Assembly: GCA_958295665.1 (NCBI GenBank)
Contig: OY282560.1
Location: forward strand, 149,243,745-149,307,744
Source: Tipula vernalis
Lineage: Eukaryota; Arthropoda; Insecta; Diptera; Tipulidae
Reading direction: 5' to 3'
Length of the DNA stretch: 64,000 bases
A program made the translations under genes and the position numbers. The notes under the pieces were generated by a model that saw only the letters and a list, made by a program, of their open reading frames with translations, ran no database searches and was not told where the DNA came from. This document shows positions 45,299 to 55,440 of this stretch, one piece after another (within the stretch, counting starts at the first letter, position 1; every line of letters starts with the position of its first letter).

Positions 45299-45736
45299 CT
45301 AATAATTGATGAATAAATGTAGGTTATGTTTGCACGATGTCTTCAAAATGCTGATCCTTACAAAAATTGAATACTGCTATTCGTAGAGCGATCCGCTCCG
45401 TGTGAACAACGATTTTTAAAAAAAAACTCACGTTAGCTTGACAATAACAGTTTGAATACGCCAAATGAAAATGATAACGACAAAGTTGGCCGAATAAACT
45501 CTGTACACTCCAATAACGGCTCGTCGATTATGTTTCGTATGCTGACGATGATGCAACTGGACGCTATATTTGTTCTTTTTTGCGCCCCAAATGGCGTCGT
45601 GTGAAAACCAATATGGCTAATAATATCCGTACACACGAGTAATGGCTCGTCGATTATTTTGCATATGCTGGCGATGATGCAACTGGACGCTGTTTGTTTT
45701 TAATTTGCGCCCCAAATCACGTCGGTGTTACCACTT
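45299..45736 (-). other. Element G 5' leader with tandem duplication and primer-binding site
   Basis: The leader between the 5' LTR and gag carries a direct repeat with a period of about 126 bp: blocks around GGCTCGTCGATTA (45518 and 45644) and GCGCCCCAAAT (about 45583 and 45705). The LTR-proximal unit carries the primer-binding site (complement of about 45710-45733). The second unit has a degenerate version of its distal part. Confidence 0.7.
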
Positions 45737-46086
45737 TGGTTATTTTTAACACTGTACTAAATGGGGCGATCTCCGATCTGACTGCAAGGAAATGAAATAA
45801 TATGTATTTCGTTTGTTGATGACCGATTATCTTTATTAATTAAAAAGATTCGGCTACAATACTTTTACGTAATATATATAAATAATAAATTTTTTACGAT
45901 TTTTATTTTTAACCAAATACAATTATAAAAATGCTTGTGTTCTCAAACACGTTGTTTTTTGTTCTCTTCTACCAAATTTTTATATAAAAAAAACGAAACA
46001 AAAAATGTACCTATTTCGATCATTATGCCCAAACAGCAAAAGCTCAAAGGTATGATGTGAAAGCGAAACGTTTGCGAAACGCCACA
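45737..46086 (-). repeat. 5' LTR of gypsy element G
   Basis: 350 bp, near identical to 40440-40788, with TG..CA ends. It is followed at 46087-46092 by the second CACTTT and then by the remainder of the TIR transposon. Confidence 0.9.
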
Positions 46087-46514
46087 CACTTTAAACTTAA
46101 CTAATAAGTAAATCTATTAAAAACTATTCCGTTTATTTAAGAAAAGCCTCCAAATAATTAATTTAGTTAAGTTTTAAAAAAAATTTGGTCAATTTTATAA
46201 TTTACTTTATATTTTGACAGCCAATGACAAAAACTGATTAACTAAATCTACTTTATCATTTATTTAGCTAATATTTAAACCAATTGTTGTATCAGCTAGC
46301 GGAAATATACATGAAACTCGAAAAAATATGTGTTTACAGTGTAGCTTACTATGGAAATAACTTATTCAGCGTTTTTCTCACGATTCTTTTTCATTTGAAC
46401 ATCGAGAATCGCTTATTGTCGTTGTGTGAAATGTTATAAATGAAAAAGACTTGATGGAATCAAAATGAAAACTTTTTTTTCATTAGGTTTTTTCATAGAA
46501 CGAGAATTGACCCC

Positions 46515-47160
46515 CTGATTGGGAATGGGGTACACCTCCGGCCATTTGCTGAAATAATCCATGATTACTAGCACATATTTGCTGCCGCTCTCAGTGGTCG
46601 GAAATGGCCCCGCTACATACATTGCAATTCTTTCGAATGGTGCTCCGACGTTATATTGTTTCATGGTTCCACGACTTTTGCGTGCGGGTCCCTTCACCGC
46701 CGCACATTGGTCACATTTTTGGCATCATTCTATAACTGATTGCCTACATCCTGGCCAGTAGAATCGTTGACGTATCTTTACTAGTATTTTATTAATTCCT
46801 AGGTGGCCCCCACTTGCTCCTCCATGATATTCGTCCAGGATTTCCGCAATCCGGCACTTTGGTATCACCAGCAACAATTGCTTCACTTTGCCATCCGTGC
46901 TTTCCCACAATCGTTTTAAACAGCCATTCTCAAGACGGAGGCTATCCCATTGATCCCAATAAGCCTTGACAATGGGAGTTTTGTCCGCGATCTCGCTCCA
47001 AGTTGGCCGGTGTTCCTTTTCCTTCCATTCCATTATAACTGATAAATCCGTATTATCCAATTGCTCTTCCCTGACCATTTCGTCGGTCCACTCCTCATCA
47101 GGCAGCACTAGCGTAAGTCGAACGTCGATGATGTCTTCCTTTGCTTCAACATGGCCTCAA
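46515..47160 (-). pseudogene. Gypsy element H: zinc-binding region and start of integrase
   Basis: Minus strand 47108-46725 has WKEKEHRPTWSEIADKTPIVKAYW, YHGGASGGHLGINKILVKIRQRFYW (H..H of the zinc region). Frame 46697-46515 has ARKSRGTMKQYNVGAPFERI, the first core segment AMYVAGPFPTTE (Val where an Asp is expected) and VLVIMDYFSKWPEVYPIPNQ. The TIR transposon cuts the domain there. Confidence 0.82.
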
Positions 47161-47690
47161 TGTTAACATTCTACTGGACACGGCCGTCTTGATAATGCGT
47201 CGGCATTTCTGTGTGCACTTTCCTTCCGATGTTCGATTTGAAAATCGTGTCAATAGCCGCTTTGTAGATCTAATGTCGAAAATATTCGAGCACCCGATAA
47301 CGTGTCTAACGTGTCATCGATTCTTGGCAGTGGGTAGCTATCCTTTTTCGTCACAGCATTGAGTTTTCGGTAATTAACGCAGAATCTCATGCTACCATCC
47401 TTCTTCTCGACCAATACTACCGGTGAGCTCCATGGGCTGTTAGATGGTTCGATTACTCCTGCCATCTGCATTTCTGTTACCATCCGGTTGACTTCTTGTT
47501 GTTTTGCTAATGATAATCTCCACGGTGGTTGACGAATTGGCATCTCCGTTCCCGTATCAATTCGATGCTTTACCATTGAGGTCCTTCCGTTATTATCCGA
47601 TGTACTGCAGAATATGGACGTGTACCGTTTGAGTAGTTGATGTGCAGAATTTTTCTTTGCCTCGGTAAGATCTTCGGTCCATTTCTGCAT
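47161..47690 (-). pseudogene. Gypsy element H: RT start fused to the end of RNase H by deletion
   Basis: Minus strand 47690-47250 gives RT fingers: [60 protein letters not shown] and STLDLQSGY. Immediately after LQSGY the sequence jumps to the end of RNase H (FQIEHRKESAHRNADALSRRP). The catalytic palm and most of RNase H are deleted, so the copy cannot encode its own RT. Element I has a deletion in the same region but with different endpoints. Confidence 0.82.
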
Positions 47691-47696
47691 AAGTTG

Positions 47697-48453
47697 TTAT
47701 ACCATTTCTTTCTGGCCTTGCATGTCGGCTTTTTCAATCGGACTTTTCTGTTCACACTTTACTATAGTCGATACCTCGTTACATTTGCCGATGACTGTCC
47801 CTTTATTGATGGTTTTCGTCTTATCCGAGAGATTTAGAATCCTAATTGGTACTCTATAGTCGTTGTCTAGTTTAACTAGGGCTTTCCCGATTATAATTTC
47901 CTTGGCTCCGTTCTCCTCTTCGTTAGCTTCCACAACCTGGGTGACCCAGAACCTCCCTCCAATTTTCCTAATAGGATCGTCTCCGAATTCGGTGGCAGCT
48001 TCTCCCGGTGATCGCCTGATAGTTGCTTCGGCACTGCTAGATTGAAGTGGCAACTCGATGTTATCGTAACTTAAAACTCCTCGTCCAACATCCACCACAA
48101 AGCCATTTGCCCTCATGAAGTCCATCCCCATTATGACTTCGTCCACAATATCAGCAATCAGCACTTCGTGTTGGAAAAGAGTTCTCCCGATTTTTTTTTC
48201 ACGATCTTTTTGCCTTTTATTATTGAACTATCTCCATTTGCTGTTTGTAACCTCAATTCATTAGCTGGTTGTATGCCTCCATCGATCAGATCTTTACGGA
48301 CAATTATGCGATTTGCGCCCGTATCCAGTGTGATAATGCAATCCGTGCCATCAATGTCGCCTTTGATTGTTAAGTTGTCACCGCCCCTTGCTACTTTCGA
48401 AACGCGTATGGAGGTTATGGGGCAATCGGTTGTGGGAGTCAGCTTCTGCTCCT
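47697..48453 (-). pseudogene. Gypsy element H: protease
   Basis: On the minus strand the active site IITLDTGANRIIVRKDL lies near 48350-48300. After a frameshift, the frame 48164-47697 carries ADIVDEVIMGMDFMRANGFVVDVG and then a linker rich in Glu and Lys (FWVTQVVEANEEENGAKEIIIG). The DTGA catalytic triplet is intact. Confidence 0.78.
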
Positions 48454-48945
48454 TTAAGCTGACTCTTTCAAGTTTAACAACTTTGTCGTCATTTGGCCTT
48501 CTTGCCTGGCCACTGCCTGCTCCCCGCTTGGTCGTCGCTGCATAGGAGATGGTGATCTTCCCCTTTTTCTTCTTAATTCCCAGCAGTCCCGTGAGATGTG
48601 ACCGATTTTATCACATGCCCAACATTTGATTTTGCCGCTTCCGTCTCGGTATCTTGGTGTTGACCGTTCTGTGTTTTTGCTGGTGTCGATTTCCACTCGG
48701 CGTATTTTCATTGACGGTTTGGTGATGGTTTGTGCAGTTTCATTTGTTAACGCACAAGCGATGGTTTCCGCGAAGGTTGCTTTAGGTGACAACATCACCG
48801 CCCTGCGTGTCTCTGGATCACGAATGCCGTCAATGAATGCGCCAATTTTTAGCCTTTCCATATAATCAGCTGATGTACTGGTATGTGCTAGATGTACTAA
48901 TCGCTCGATTGCCGATGAAATTTCCTGAAGTGATTCTCATCCCTT
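48454..48945 (-). pseudogene. Gypsy element H: gag nucleocapsid region
   Basis: The minus-strand frame 48861-48454 has LKIGAFIDGIRDPETRRAVML and a CCHC knuckle IKCWACDKIGHISRDCW followed by a basic RS-rich tail (RRKRGRSPSPMQRRPS). It directly follows the capsid frame. Confidence 0.8.
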
Positions 48946-49790
48946 TTAGCAGCGGCTTTTCAATTCCATTCGATATATTTCCCGCTTGTGATCACTGCCG
49001 TTCTTCCTATCCAGCGCCTTCATAATTTCGAGATAACTGTTGCGATCTTTTTCTGGAATTGTTTGTAAGGCCTCCACAGCTTCACCTTTAAGAGCCACTA
49101 TTAACGCTGCGACAAGATGTTCATCATTCCAACGGTTTTGATTGGCTGCCGTTTCAAATTGAAATTTGAAAATGCCGAAAGATGTTGTACCGTCGAAGTT
49201 TGGTGGTTTTAACTTAATTGATTTAACGGTTTGTACCACTTGCGTCGTTGTTCCACTTGCTTTGACGTCAATCAGCTCTTTCTCGAGACGTTTAACCTCC
49301 GTTTGAAATTCAGCTTGTAATTTATGTTCCACATTTTGAATCTCCATTTTAAATTCCGTTTTAGCGTGTTGAATTTCAGTTTGCAATTCGGTTTGCAATT
49401 TTTCTACTTCTTCACGTAGCGAAGTGGGTATCTCGATAAATTTCTCGTCCATTCTCTTTTGCCCATTTGCAATTTCCTGGATTGGTTGTTCAATTTTCTC
49501 TATTTGTTGTTTCATTTCTTGGTTAGACTGATTTTGTTGTTCCAACTGTCGTTTGATTTCTTCGTTTTACTGGTTTATAGTCTCCAACTGTCGTTCATTT
49601 GATTGCTCAATTTTCTCCATTTGTCGCTTGTTTTGATGTCCCATCATTTGATTCATAGCAGCCATTAACTGCGACAAATCGAAACTTCTAGATGGTGGTA
49701 GTGTTGTTTCGGCTGACGGTTGTTTATCACCTTCTTTCTGTTCTACGGTTGCCGCATCCATTACTTTCTCTCCAAAATCATCATCTTGTA
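48946..49790 (-). pseudogene. Gypsy element H: gag capsid region with coiled coil
   Basis: Minus-strand frames 49761-49567 and 49545-48946. A long Gln/Glu/Lys-rich heptad-like region (EVEKLQTELQTEIQHAKTEF and following) predicts a coiled coil. The capsid block is IKLKPPNFDGTTSFGIFKFQFE, NQNRWNDEHLVAALIVALKG, ALQTIPEKDR. The SAP-domain start present in element I is missing because the element is cut at about 49790, where it meets element I head to head. Confidence 0.8.
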
Positions 49791-49805
49791 TGAATTCTTG
49801 TGTTT

Positions 49806-49857
49806 TTATTCACAATCCAGTGATTCGAACCTTGAGTGACAAGGCAAAAACGTAACA
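49806..49857 (+). repeat. Remnant of the 5' LTR of element I
   Basis: The last 50 bp of an LTR (ATTCACAATCCAGTG..AACGTAACA) match the end of the 3' LTR at 53548-53597. A primer-binding-site-like TGGTGACAGCGGTGG follows at 49861-49875. The rest of the 5' LTR is missing. Confidence 0.7.
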
Positions 49858-49861
49858 AATT

Positions 49862-50740
49862 GGTGACAGCGGTGGGATTGTGAATAATAAGATAAAGAAA
49901 CTGATTCTCAACGAATTAAAAGTTCCAGAATTAAAGAGGGAACTTGAGAAACGGGGTTTGGCTACTGATGGTAGTAAAACAGTTTTACAAGCGCGACTAC
50001 GTGATGCCATGGAGAAAGAAGGGTTAGACGCAGATCAACATGATTTTGGAGAGAAAGTAACGGATGCGGCAACCGTAGAGCAAAAAGAAGGAGATTAACA
50101 ACCGTCAGCCGAAACAACACAAACACCATCTGGAAGTTTCGATTTGTCGCATTCGAATTAAACACCAAATGAAACAACAAAATGTGCGACAGTTAGAGAC
50201 TATAAACCAGTCAAACCAAGAATAAAAAATCAAATGGAACAACAAAAGCAGTCACACGAAGAACTTAAACACCGGACGGAGAAACTAGGAGAATAAATTA
50301 AAGACCAAATTACAGATGGTCATAAGAGAATCGACGACAAACTTCTCGAATTATCAACTAACATGCACGGCGAAGCGGAGAAGTTGCAAGTGCAGATTCA
50401 ACAGGTTGACCAGAAATTACAAACGAGGGTTCAACATGTTGAAGAAAAATTACAAGCGGAGGTTCCACGTCTCGAGAAAGAACTAAATGATATCAAGGCA
50501 AGTGGATCAACGACGCAAAAGGTTCACTCCGTTCAATCGATTAAATTAAAGCCACCAACATTCGACGGAACAACATCATTCGGCATTTTCAAATTTCAAT
50601 TTGAAACGGCAGCCAATCAAAACCGTTGGAATGATGAACATCTTGTCGCGGCATTAATAGTGCCCCTCAAAGATGAAGCAGGAGAGGCTTTACAGACCAT
50701 CCCGGAACAAGAGCGCAGCAACTACCAGGCCAATTGTTAT
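49862..50740 (+). pseudogene. Gypsy element I: gag with SAP domain
   Basis: Close behind the primer-binding site, a frame opens without an ATG (earliest plausible in-frame codons are non-ATG) and encodes ELKVPELKRELEKRGLATDG followed by SKTVLQARLRDAMEKEG. This is a clear SAP fold signature (a helix-extended loop-helix DNA-binding domain). A stop at 50096-50098 separates it from a coiled-coil stretch and the capsid block (KPPTFDGTTSFGIFKFQFE) at 50363-50743. Homology to element H stops at about 50725, where sequence jumps into the protease end. SAP function in chromatin attachment is known in host proteins; its use here is inference. Confidence 0.78.
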
Positions 50741-51083
50741 TGATCATCGGGAGAAGCTGCCACCGAGTTCGGAGACAATCGTGTGGGGAAAATTGGAGGG
50801 AGGTTTTGGGTCACCCAGGTTGTGGGTTGTGGAAGCTAACGAAGAGGAGAACGGAGCCAAGGAAATTAAAATCGGAAAAGCCCTAGTTAAACCAGACAAC
50901 GACTATAGAGTACCAATTAGGACTCTAAATCTCTCGTATAAGATGAAAACCATCAAGAAAGGGACAGTCATCGGCAAATGTAACGAGGTTTCAACTATAG
51001 TAAAGTGTGAAGAGAAAAGTCCGATTGAAAAAGCCGACATGCAAGAGCAGAAAGAAATGGTAGAACAACTCATGCAGAAATGA
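50741..51083 (+). pseudogene. Gypsy element I: protease end, joined to gag by deletion
   Basis: After gag the sequence runs straight into the protease-distal linker seen in element H (EANEEENGAKEI, ALVKPDNDYRVPIRTLNL, IEKADMQEQKEMVEQLMQK). The nucleocapsid and the protease active site are deleted, so the copy lost at least 1 kb here. Confidence 0.75.
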
Positions 51084-51119
51084 ACCGAAGATCTTACTGA
51101 GGCACAGAAAGATTCTATA

Positions 51120-51600
51120 CATCAACTACTCAAACACGTCCATATTCTGCAGTACATCGGATAATAAGGGAAGGACTTCAATGGTAAAGTATCGAATTGA
51201 TATGGGAGCGGAGATGCCAATTCGTCAACCACCCAGGATATTATAATTGGCAAAACAACAAGAAGTCAACCGGATGGTAACAGAAATGCAGACGGCAGGA
51301 GTAATCAAACCATCTAACAGCCCATGGAGCTCACCGGTAGTATTGGTCGAGAAGAAGGACGTAGCATGGGATTCTGCGTTGATTATCGAAAACTCAATGC
51401 TGTGAATAAAAAAGATAGCAACCCATTGCCCAAGGATCGACGATACATTAGACACATTATCGGGTGCTCGAATATTTTCTACATTAGATCTACAAAGCGG
51501 CTATTGGCAGGTGGAAGTCCATGAGGAAGATCGCGAGAAAAGGGCTTTTAGTGTTGGTACAAACTTTGGCAATTTAATGTTATGCCGTTCGGATTCAGGG
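51120..51600 (+). pseudogene. Gypsy element I: RT fragment, palm deleted
   Basis: Broken plus-strand frames give RT fingers ([16 protein letters not shown] and [10 protein letters not shown] equivalents, LQSGYWQVEVHEEDREKRAF), then the sequence departs from RT near 51590 (FGNLMLCRSDSGG) and enters the RNase H end. The YxDD region is absent. Confidence 0.75.
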
Positions 51601-52131
51601 GGACAAGTAGCACGCAAGATCGAAAGTCATCAAAGCTACGATTTCCAAATTGAACATCGGAAGGAAAGTGCACACAGAAATGCCAACGCATTATCAAGAC
51701 GGTCGTTTCCAGTAGAATGTGAACATTGTGGCCATGTTGAAGCAAAGGAAGGCATCATCGACGTTAGGCTTACGCAAGTGCTGCCTGATGAGAAGTGGAT
51801 TGACGAAATGATCAGGAAAGAGTAATTGGATGATACGGATTTATCAGTTATAATGGAATGGAAGGAAAAGGAACACCGGCCAACTTGGAGCGAGATCGCG
51901 GACAAAACTCCCATTGTCAAGGCTTATTGGGCTCAATGGGATAGCCTCCGTCTTGAGAATGGCTGTTTAAAACGATTGTGGGAAAGCACGGATGACAAAG
52001 TGAAGCAATTGTTGCTGGTGATACCAAAGTGCCGGATTGCGGAAATCCTGAATGAGTATCATGGAGGAGCAAGTGGGGGCCACCTAGGAATTAATAAAAC
52101 ACTAGCAAAGATACGTCAACGATTCTACTAG
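51601..52131 (+). pseudogene. Gypsy element I: RNase H end and integrase zinc-binding region
   Basis: The plus strand carries QIEHRKESAHRNANALSRRS, then VEAKEGIIDVRL, WKEKEHRPTWSEIADKTPIV and YHGGASGGHLGINKTLAKIR. Stops occur at 51823-51825 and near 52129. It is about 95% similar by eye to 46725-47245 of element H. Confidence 0.8.
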
Positions 52132-52134
52132 TCA

Positions 52135-53109
52135 GGACGTAGGCAGTCAGTTATAGAATGGTGCCAAAAATGTGACCAATGTGCGGCGGTGAAGAGACCC
52201 GCACGCAAAAGTCGTGGAATCATGAAACAATATAACGTTGGTGCACCATTCGAAAGAATTGCAATGAATGTAGCGGGGCCATTTCCCACCACTGAGAGCG
52301 TTAACAAATATGTGCTAGTAATCATGGATTATTTCAGCAAATGGCCGGAGGTATACCCCATTCCCAATCAGGAGACGACAAGAATAGCTGATGCCGTGGT
52401 AAACAACTGGATTAGCAGATTTGGAGTTCCGATAGAGATTCATACCGATCAAGGTCGGAATTTTGAATCGGTGGTGTTCAAGATGCTTGGTATAAATAAA
52501 ATGATAACAACGCGTTTGCATCTACAGTCTGATGGTATGGTGGGAAGATTCAATGGTACGTTGGAGGAATATCTAGCAAAGGTCGTTGAGAAAAACCAAC
52601 GCAACTGGGATCGACATATACCGATGTTTCTGATGGCCTATCGATCTGCAATACATGACACAACCGGAATGACACCAGCTTAAACGTTATTTGGAGATAA
52701 TCTACGGTTACCTGAAGATCTAAAGTTTTAGGCTGTACCATCATCGGCTTTATGTGGACAGGTTTACGTAGACCGAATGAAAGAGGAACTTAATGAAATT
52801 CATCAATTTGTATGGGAGAAAATACGGATGTCAAGTGACCGGATGAAGGCTCGATATGACATGCGAGCAAATAACCAGGGCTTTTAGGAAGAGCAATTAG
52901 TATGGCTTCACAACATGCAACGGAAAAAGGGATTATCATCGAAGCTGCAACCAGCATGGGAAGGACCTTACACTGTCATCACAAGGATGAACGACGTGGT
53001 TTATCGGATGCGGAAGGGACATCGAGGTAAACCAAAGGTGGTGCATTTGGAGAGGCTGGCCCTATACACAGGAGGTGATTTGGGTCCTGTTCGTGACGAA
53101 CAGGCTTAG
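52135..53109 (+). pseudogene. Gypsy element I: integrase
   Basis: Plus-strand frame 52189-52683 has WCQKCDQCAAVKRPARKSRG just before it, then ERIAMNVAGPFPTTE (Asn at the first Asp position), FGVPIEIHTDQGRNFESVVF (Asp), SDGMVGRFNGTLEEYL (Gly where the catalytic Glu is expected) and MAYRSAIHDTTGMTP. A TAA at 52681 interrupts it. The C-terminal domain is at 52915-53109: KLQPAWEGPYTVITRMNDVVYRM, PKVVHLERLALY. Both H and I lack the catalytic Glu. Confidence 0.82.
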
Positions 53110-53118
53110 TGGGGGTAG

Positions 53119-53597
53119 TGTGACGGTGACACCTAGTGTGTAATAGAAGAAGTTAATTGAATAGCTCAATGTTTAACTGTACTAAAATGGAATTTTCCAT
53201 GATAAAAATTGTTACGTATTGTTTCTACACTATTCTAACTGGAAAAGTCATGAGCTTTCTAGAAGTTTGGTTTGTGTATATAAAAAGGAGAACGAAGTCG
53301 AATTGGATTTATTAGTATTTGGAAAGCGATAGTGTAAAGATTAAAAGAAATTAAAAAGTGATTTAAAAACTGTTGTAGTGCGATAAATAAAGTAAAAGTG
53401 ATGAGTAAAATTTAAGAATAATTTATATAAAGTGATTTTGTGAATTTTTATTGATAAACTGTGTTGTAATAAATTCTTGTGTGACATAAATAAATTCGTT
53501 GGGGATAAATTAAATTGATTTTGTATTATTCACAATATTTTATTTATTTCACAATTCCAGTGATACGAACCTTGAGTGACAAGGCAAAAACGTAACA
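53119..53597 (+). repeat. 3' LTR of gypsy element I
   Basis: 479 bp starting TGTGACGGTGACACC and ending AACGTAACA. It is preceded by a purine-rich tract (AGTGGGGGTAG, 53108-53118). The start and most of the body match the solo LTR at 55441-55897 (inverted) and its last 50 bp match 49806-49857. Confidence 0.85.
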
Positions 53598-53639
53598 ATA
53601 TAAACAAAAATATTAATTTTGTGTTTTTTTTCAGGTCCG

Positions 53640-54172
53640 CTCATCTTGGGATACGAAGTTAACACAGAAAATTTCGATATTTTCCCAGTCTGCCTTTTTT
53701 AAAAACTGAAAAGAACCGGTCTAAAAGCGCTACCAGCGAACGTTTCTTTCTTACCCCAAATCCTAACTGGCAGCTTACAGGATGTTCATCGTAATACAAA
53801 AATTGTCCAATTGAAACCACGGAAACAGCTCAAAATATTGGAATTGGTAACTTTAATAATAAAATTACAAGCCATTGTTATCGGTCACCAGCGGTAACAT
53901 ATCTAACGAATGCTAACGTCCCGGAGTAGCAACTAATGAAAATCACTGGTCACTCAAATTCGAATTCCATTCAGCCTTATCTTCATATGCAACAGAATAG
54001 GCATCCGGAAATTGTTAGTTCACTGCGAGGAACATACACGGTTGGTACTAAGTTAAACAGTAATTTGCAATCCAACTTTAACGAAGCAAGGAATACAACT
54101 CAACCACAAGTTGTTTATCAAAATTGCACTTTTCATGCACAAAATATGTATGCTAATAATATGCCTTAAATA
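53640..54172 (+). pseudogene. Tyrosine recombinase C-terminal domain (Crypton-like remnant)
   Basis: In a single plus-strand frame from about 53672 to 54169, with two internal stops (near 53791 and 53929), the encoded sequence reads like a tyrosine recombinase catalytic half. It has KITSHCYRSPAVTYLTNANV (Arg of the first conserved box), then LMKITGHSNSNSIQPYLHM (the GH dyad and the nucleophile Tyr), followed by a Crypton-like tail with HPEIVSSLRG. The arrangement R..GH..Y is the family signature. A splice-acceptor-like TTTTTTTTCAG lies at 53624-53634. Stops suggest a dead copy. Cryptons and related DUF3504 host genes are the closest known match. Confidence 0.65.
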
Positions 54173-54179
54173 TAAAAAA

Positions 54180-55440
54180 ACAATCATTACATTAATACTT
54201 ACATAAATTTACAATTGTATTTCAATTTAATTTTATTATTATTGAATACTTGATCGATACAAGCAAATGAAAAAGGCGTGTAAAAAAAACTTTATCAAAT
54301 AATTGCATCGATGGAAAGTTGTACCCTCTTACTAAATACAACACGTGCTGTAATTAAAAATCGACTGCTTTTTACTCGTTAAAAATGACTCGTTAAAAAT
54401 GACACAGTTAATTCAACTCGTGCTGCGCGCTTGTGGAACGATGGAAGATGATAATCTATCAATACTCCTGAATGACACTATATCGAATCAATAAACCTGA
54501 ATGACACTATATCGAACAGAAATGATGTATCTGTTCTGTGTCCACATTCCGATGCGATTGAATTTATGCTAATCCAGAAAACCAGAAGCAATTTCAACTA
54601 AAGCCTAGTGCGCTGTTAAAGTGAAATTAAATTTTTTCTGGTCTCGAAAAATAGGAAGATCAATCTGATGTGAAAATTTAGTTTGACGGGTTTCTTAAAT
54701 ATTTCAGTGCGTTTAACAGAGCATTTAAAATGAAAAAAACTTTTTACTTTTGACTTACAGGTTTTTATGAATTTCCAACATAAAGGCTTTAACTTACCAC
54801 TGAATGTATGATATTACCCCTGCATGTATGTATTCGCCCCTGAATGTAAGTTTTGCCCCTGAATGTATACTTCTAAATACCACGTAGATGTTTATGTCAT
54901 CTGTATTCTAATACGAAAACTTCCATTTACCTAGATAAACTGCGAACCACAAAGTGAAATTCAGCGGTGAAATTTTCATTTTCGTTTACGCTTGTATCAT
55001 TTTTATATGAGAAATTTCATTTCACTTCATCATAGAAGTTAAAGCTTCGGTGGGGGATAGATGGTTACATTTGTGAATTTTTATTTGATTGCCGAATTCA
55101 TGGGCCGAACCATATTTCATTTCATCAATAAAGGCTGGCACGAGTGTTGCAAAAGGTAAAGGCTTATGGATATATAACTGTCATTTTAATTTCATCCTAT
55201 TCATTCGAAACCTGTTATTTATGAAAATAATTGGTGGCATTGATTCTACGAGAGCTTCAACAAAAATGTAAGAAATTAACAATTTTTTGTAGAAAAGGTA
55301 CCAATGAAGTTTTGCCATTGTATAACGCAGTGATATTTAATTAAGTAAATCCTTATACTCATTGATTCTGGATTAGCATAAATTCAACGGCAACGTTTTT
55401 TGAATGGGTATGGATCTAACATAGTTAGGATCTAACAACG
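54180..55440. other. AT-rich intergenic region with short repeats
   Basis: Two copies of CTGAATGACACTATATCGAA occur at about 54470-54520. A tandem array lies at 54796-54870. An inverted pair of a 22-bp block (TTGAATTTATGCTAATCCAGAA) lies at about 54558-54579 and, in complement, 55367-55388, which could mark the ends of a 0.85-kb element. A 60-codon frame at 55089-55271 is not convincing as a gene. Confidence 0.45.
54796..54870. repeat. Tandem repeat, about 4 units of 19-22 bp
   Basis: Units share CCCCTGAATGTATG with one-base variants (CACTGAATGTATG, CCCCTGCATGTATG, CCCCTGAATGTAAG, CCCCTGAATGTATA). Confidence 0.75.

Larger units (their letters stand above)
40440..46086 (-). mobile_element. 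Gypsy element G (CsRn1 type), complete and apparently intact
   Basis: A 5,647-bp element with paired LTRs (349 and 350 bp), exact 6-bp duplication, polypurine tract, and a primer-binding site (minus strand TGGTAACACCGACGTGATTTGGGG) matching the tRNA-Trp-type site known for the CsRn1 clade. Gag and pol are both open with all catalytic residues in place, joined by a likely -1 frameshift site. It is the only LTR element in the window that looks potentially autonomous. LTR similarity (about 98%) implies a young insertion. It sits inside a TIR transposon, which sits in gypsy element H. Confidence 0.93.
40198..46514. mobile_element. Small TIR DNA transposon, split by element G
   Basis: The ends at 40198-40214 and 46498-46514 are inverted copies of GGGGTCAATTCTCGTTC, with a 3-bp duplication (CTG). 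Without element G and one copy of its duplication, the element is about 0.66 kb and has no coding capacity, so it is non-autonomous. Superfamily is not certain: 3-bp duplications with G-rich ends are seen in PIF/Harbinger-type elements, among others. Confidence 0.65.

Noticed and set aside
50360..50740. Long coiled coil in gag as a host structural protein
   Set aside because: The same block lies in the opposite strand copy with gypsy pol downstream, so it is a retroelement gag.
55089..55271. 60-codon frame as a host gene
   Set aside because: It has no recognisable motif, lies in an AT-rich repeat zone and has no support from splice or promoter signals.
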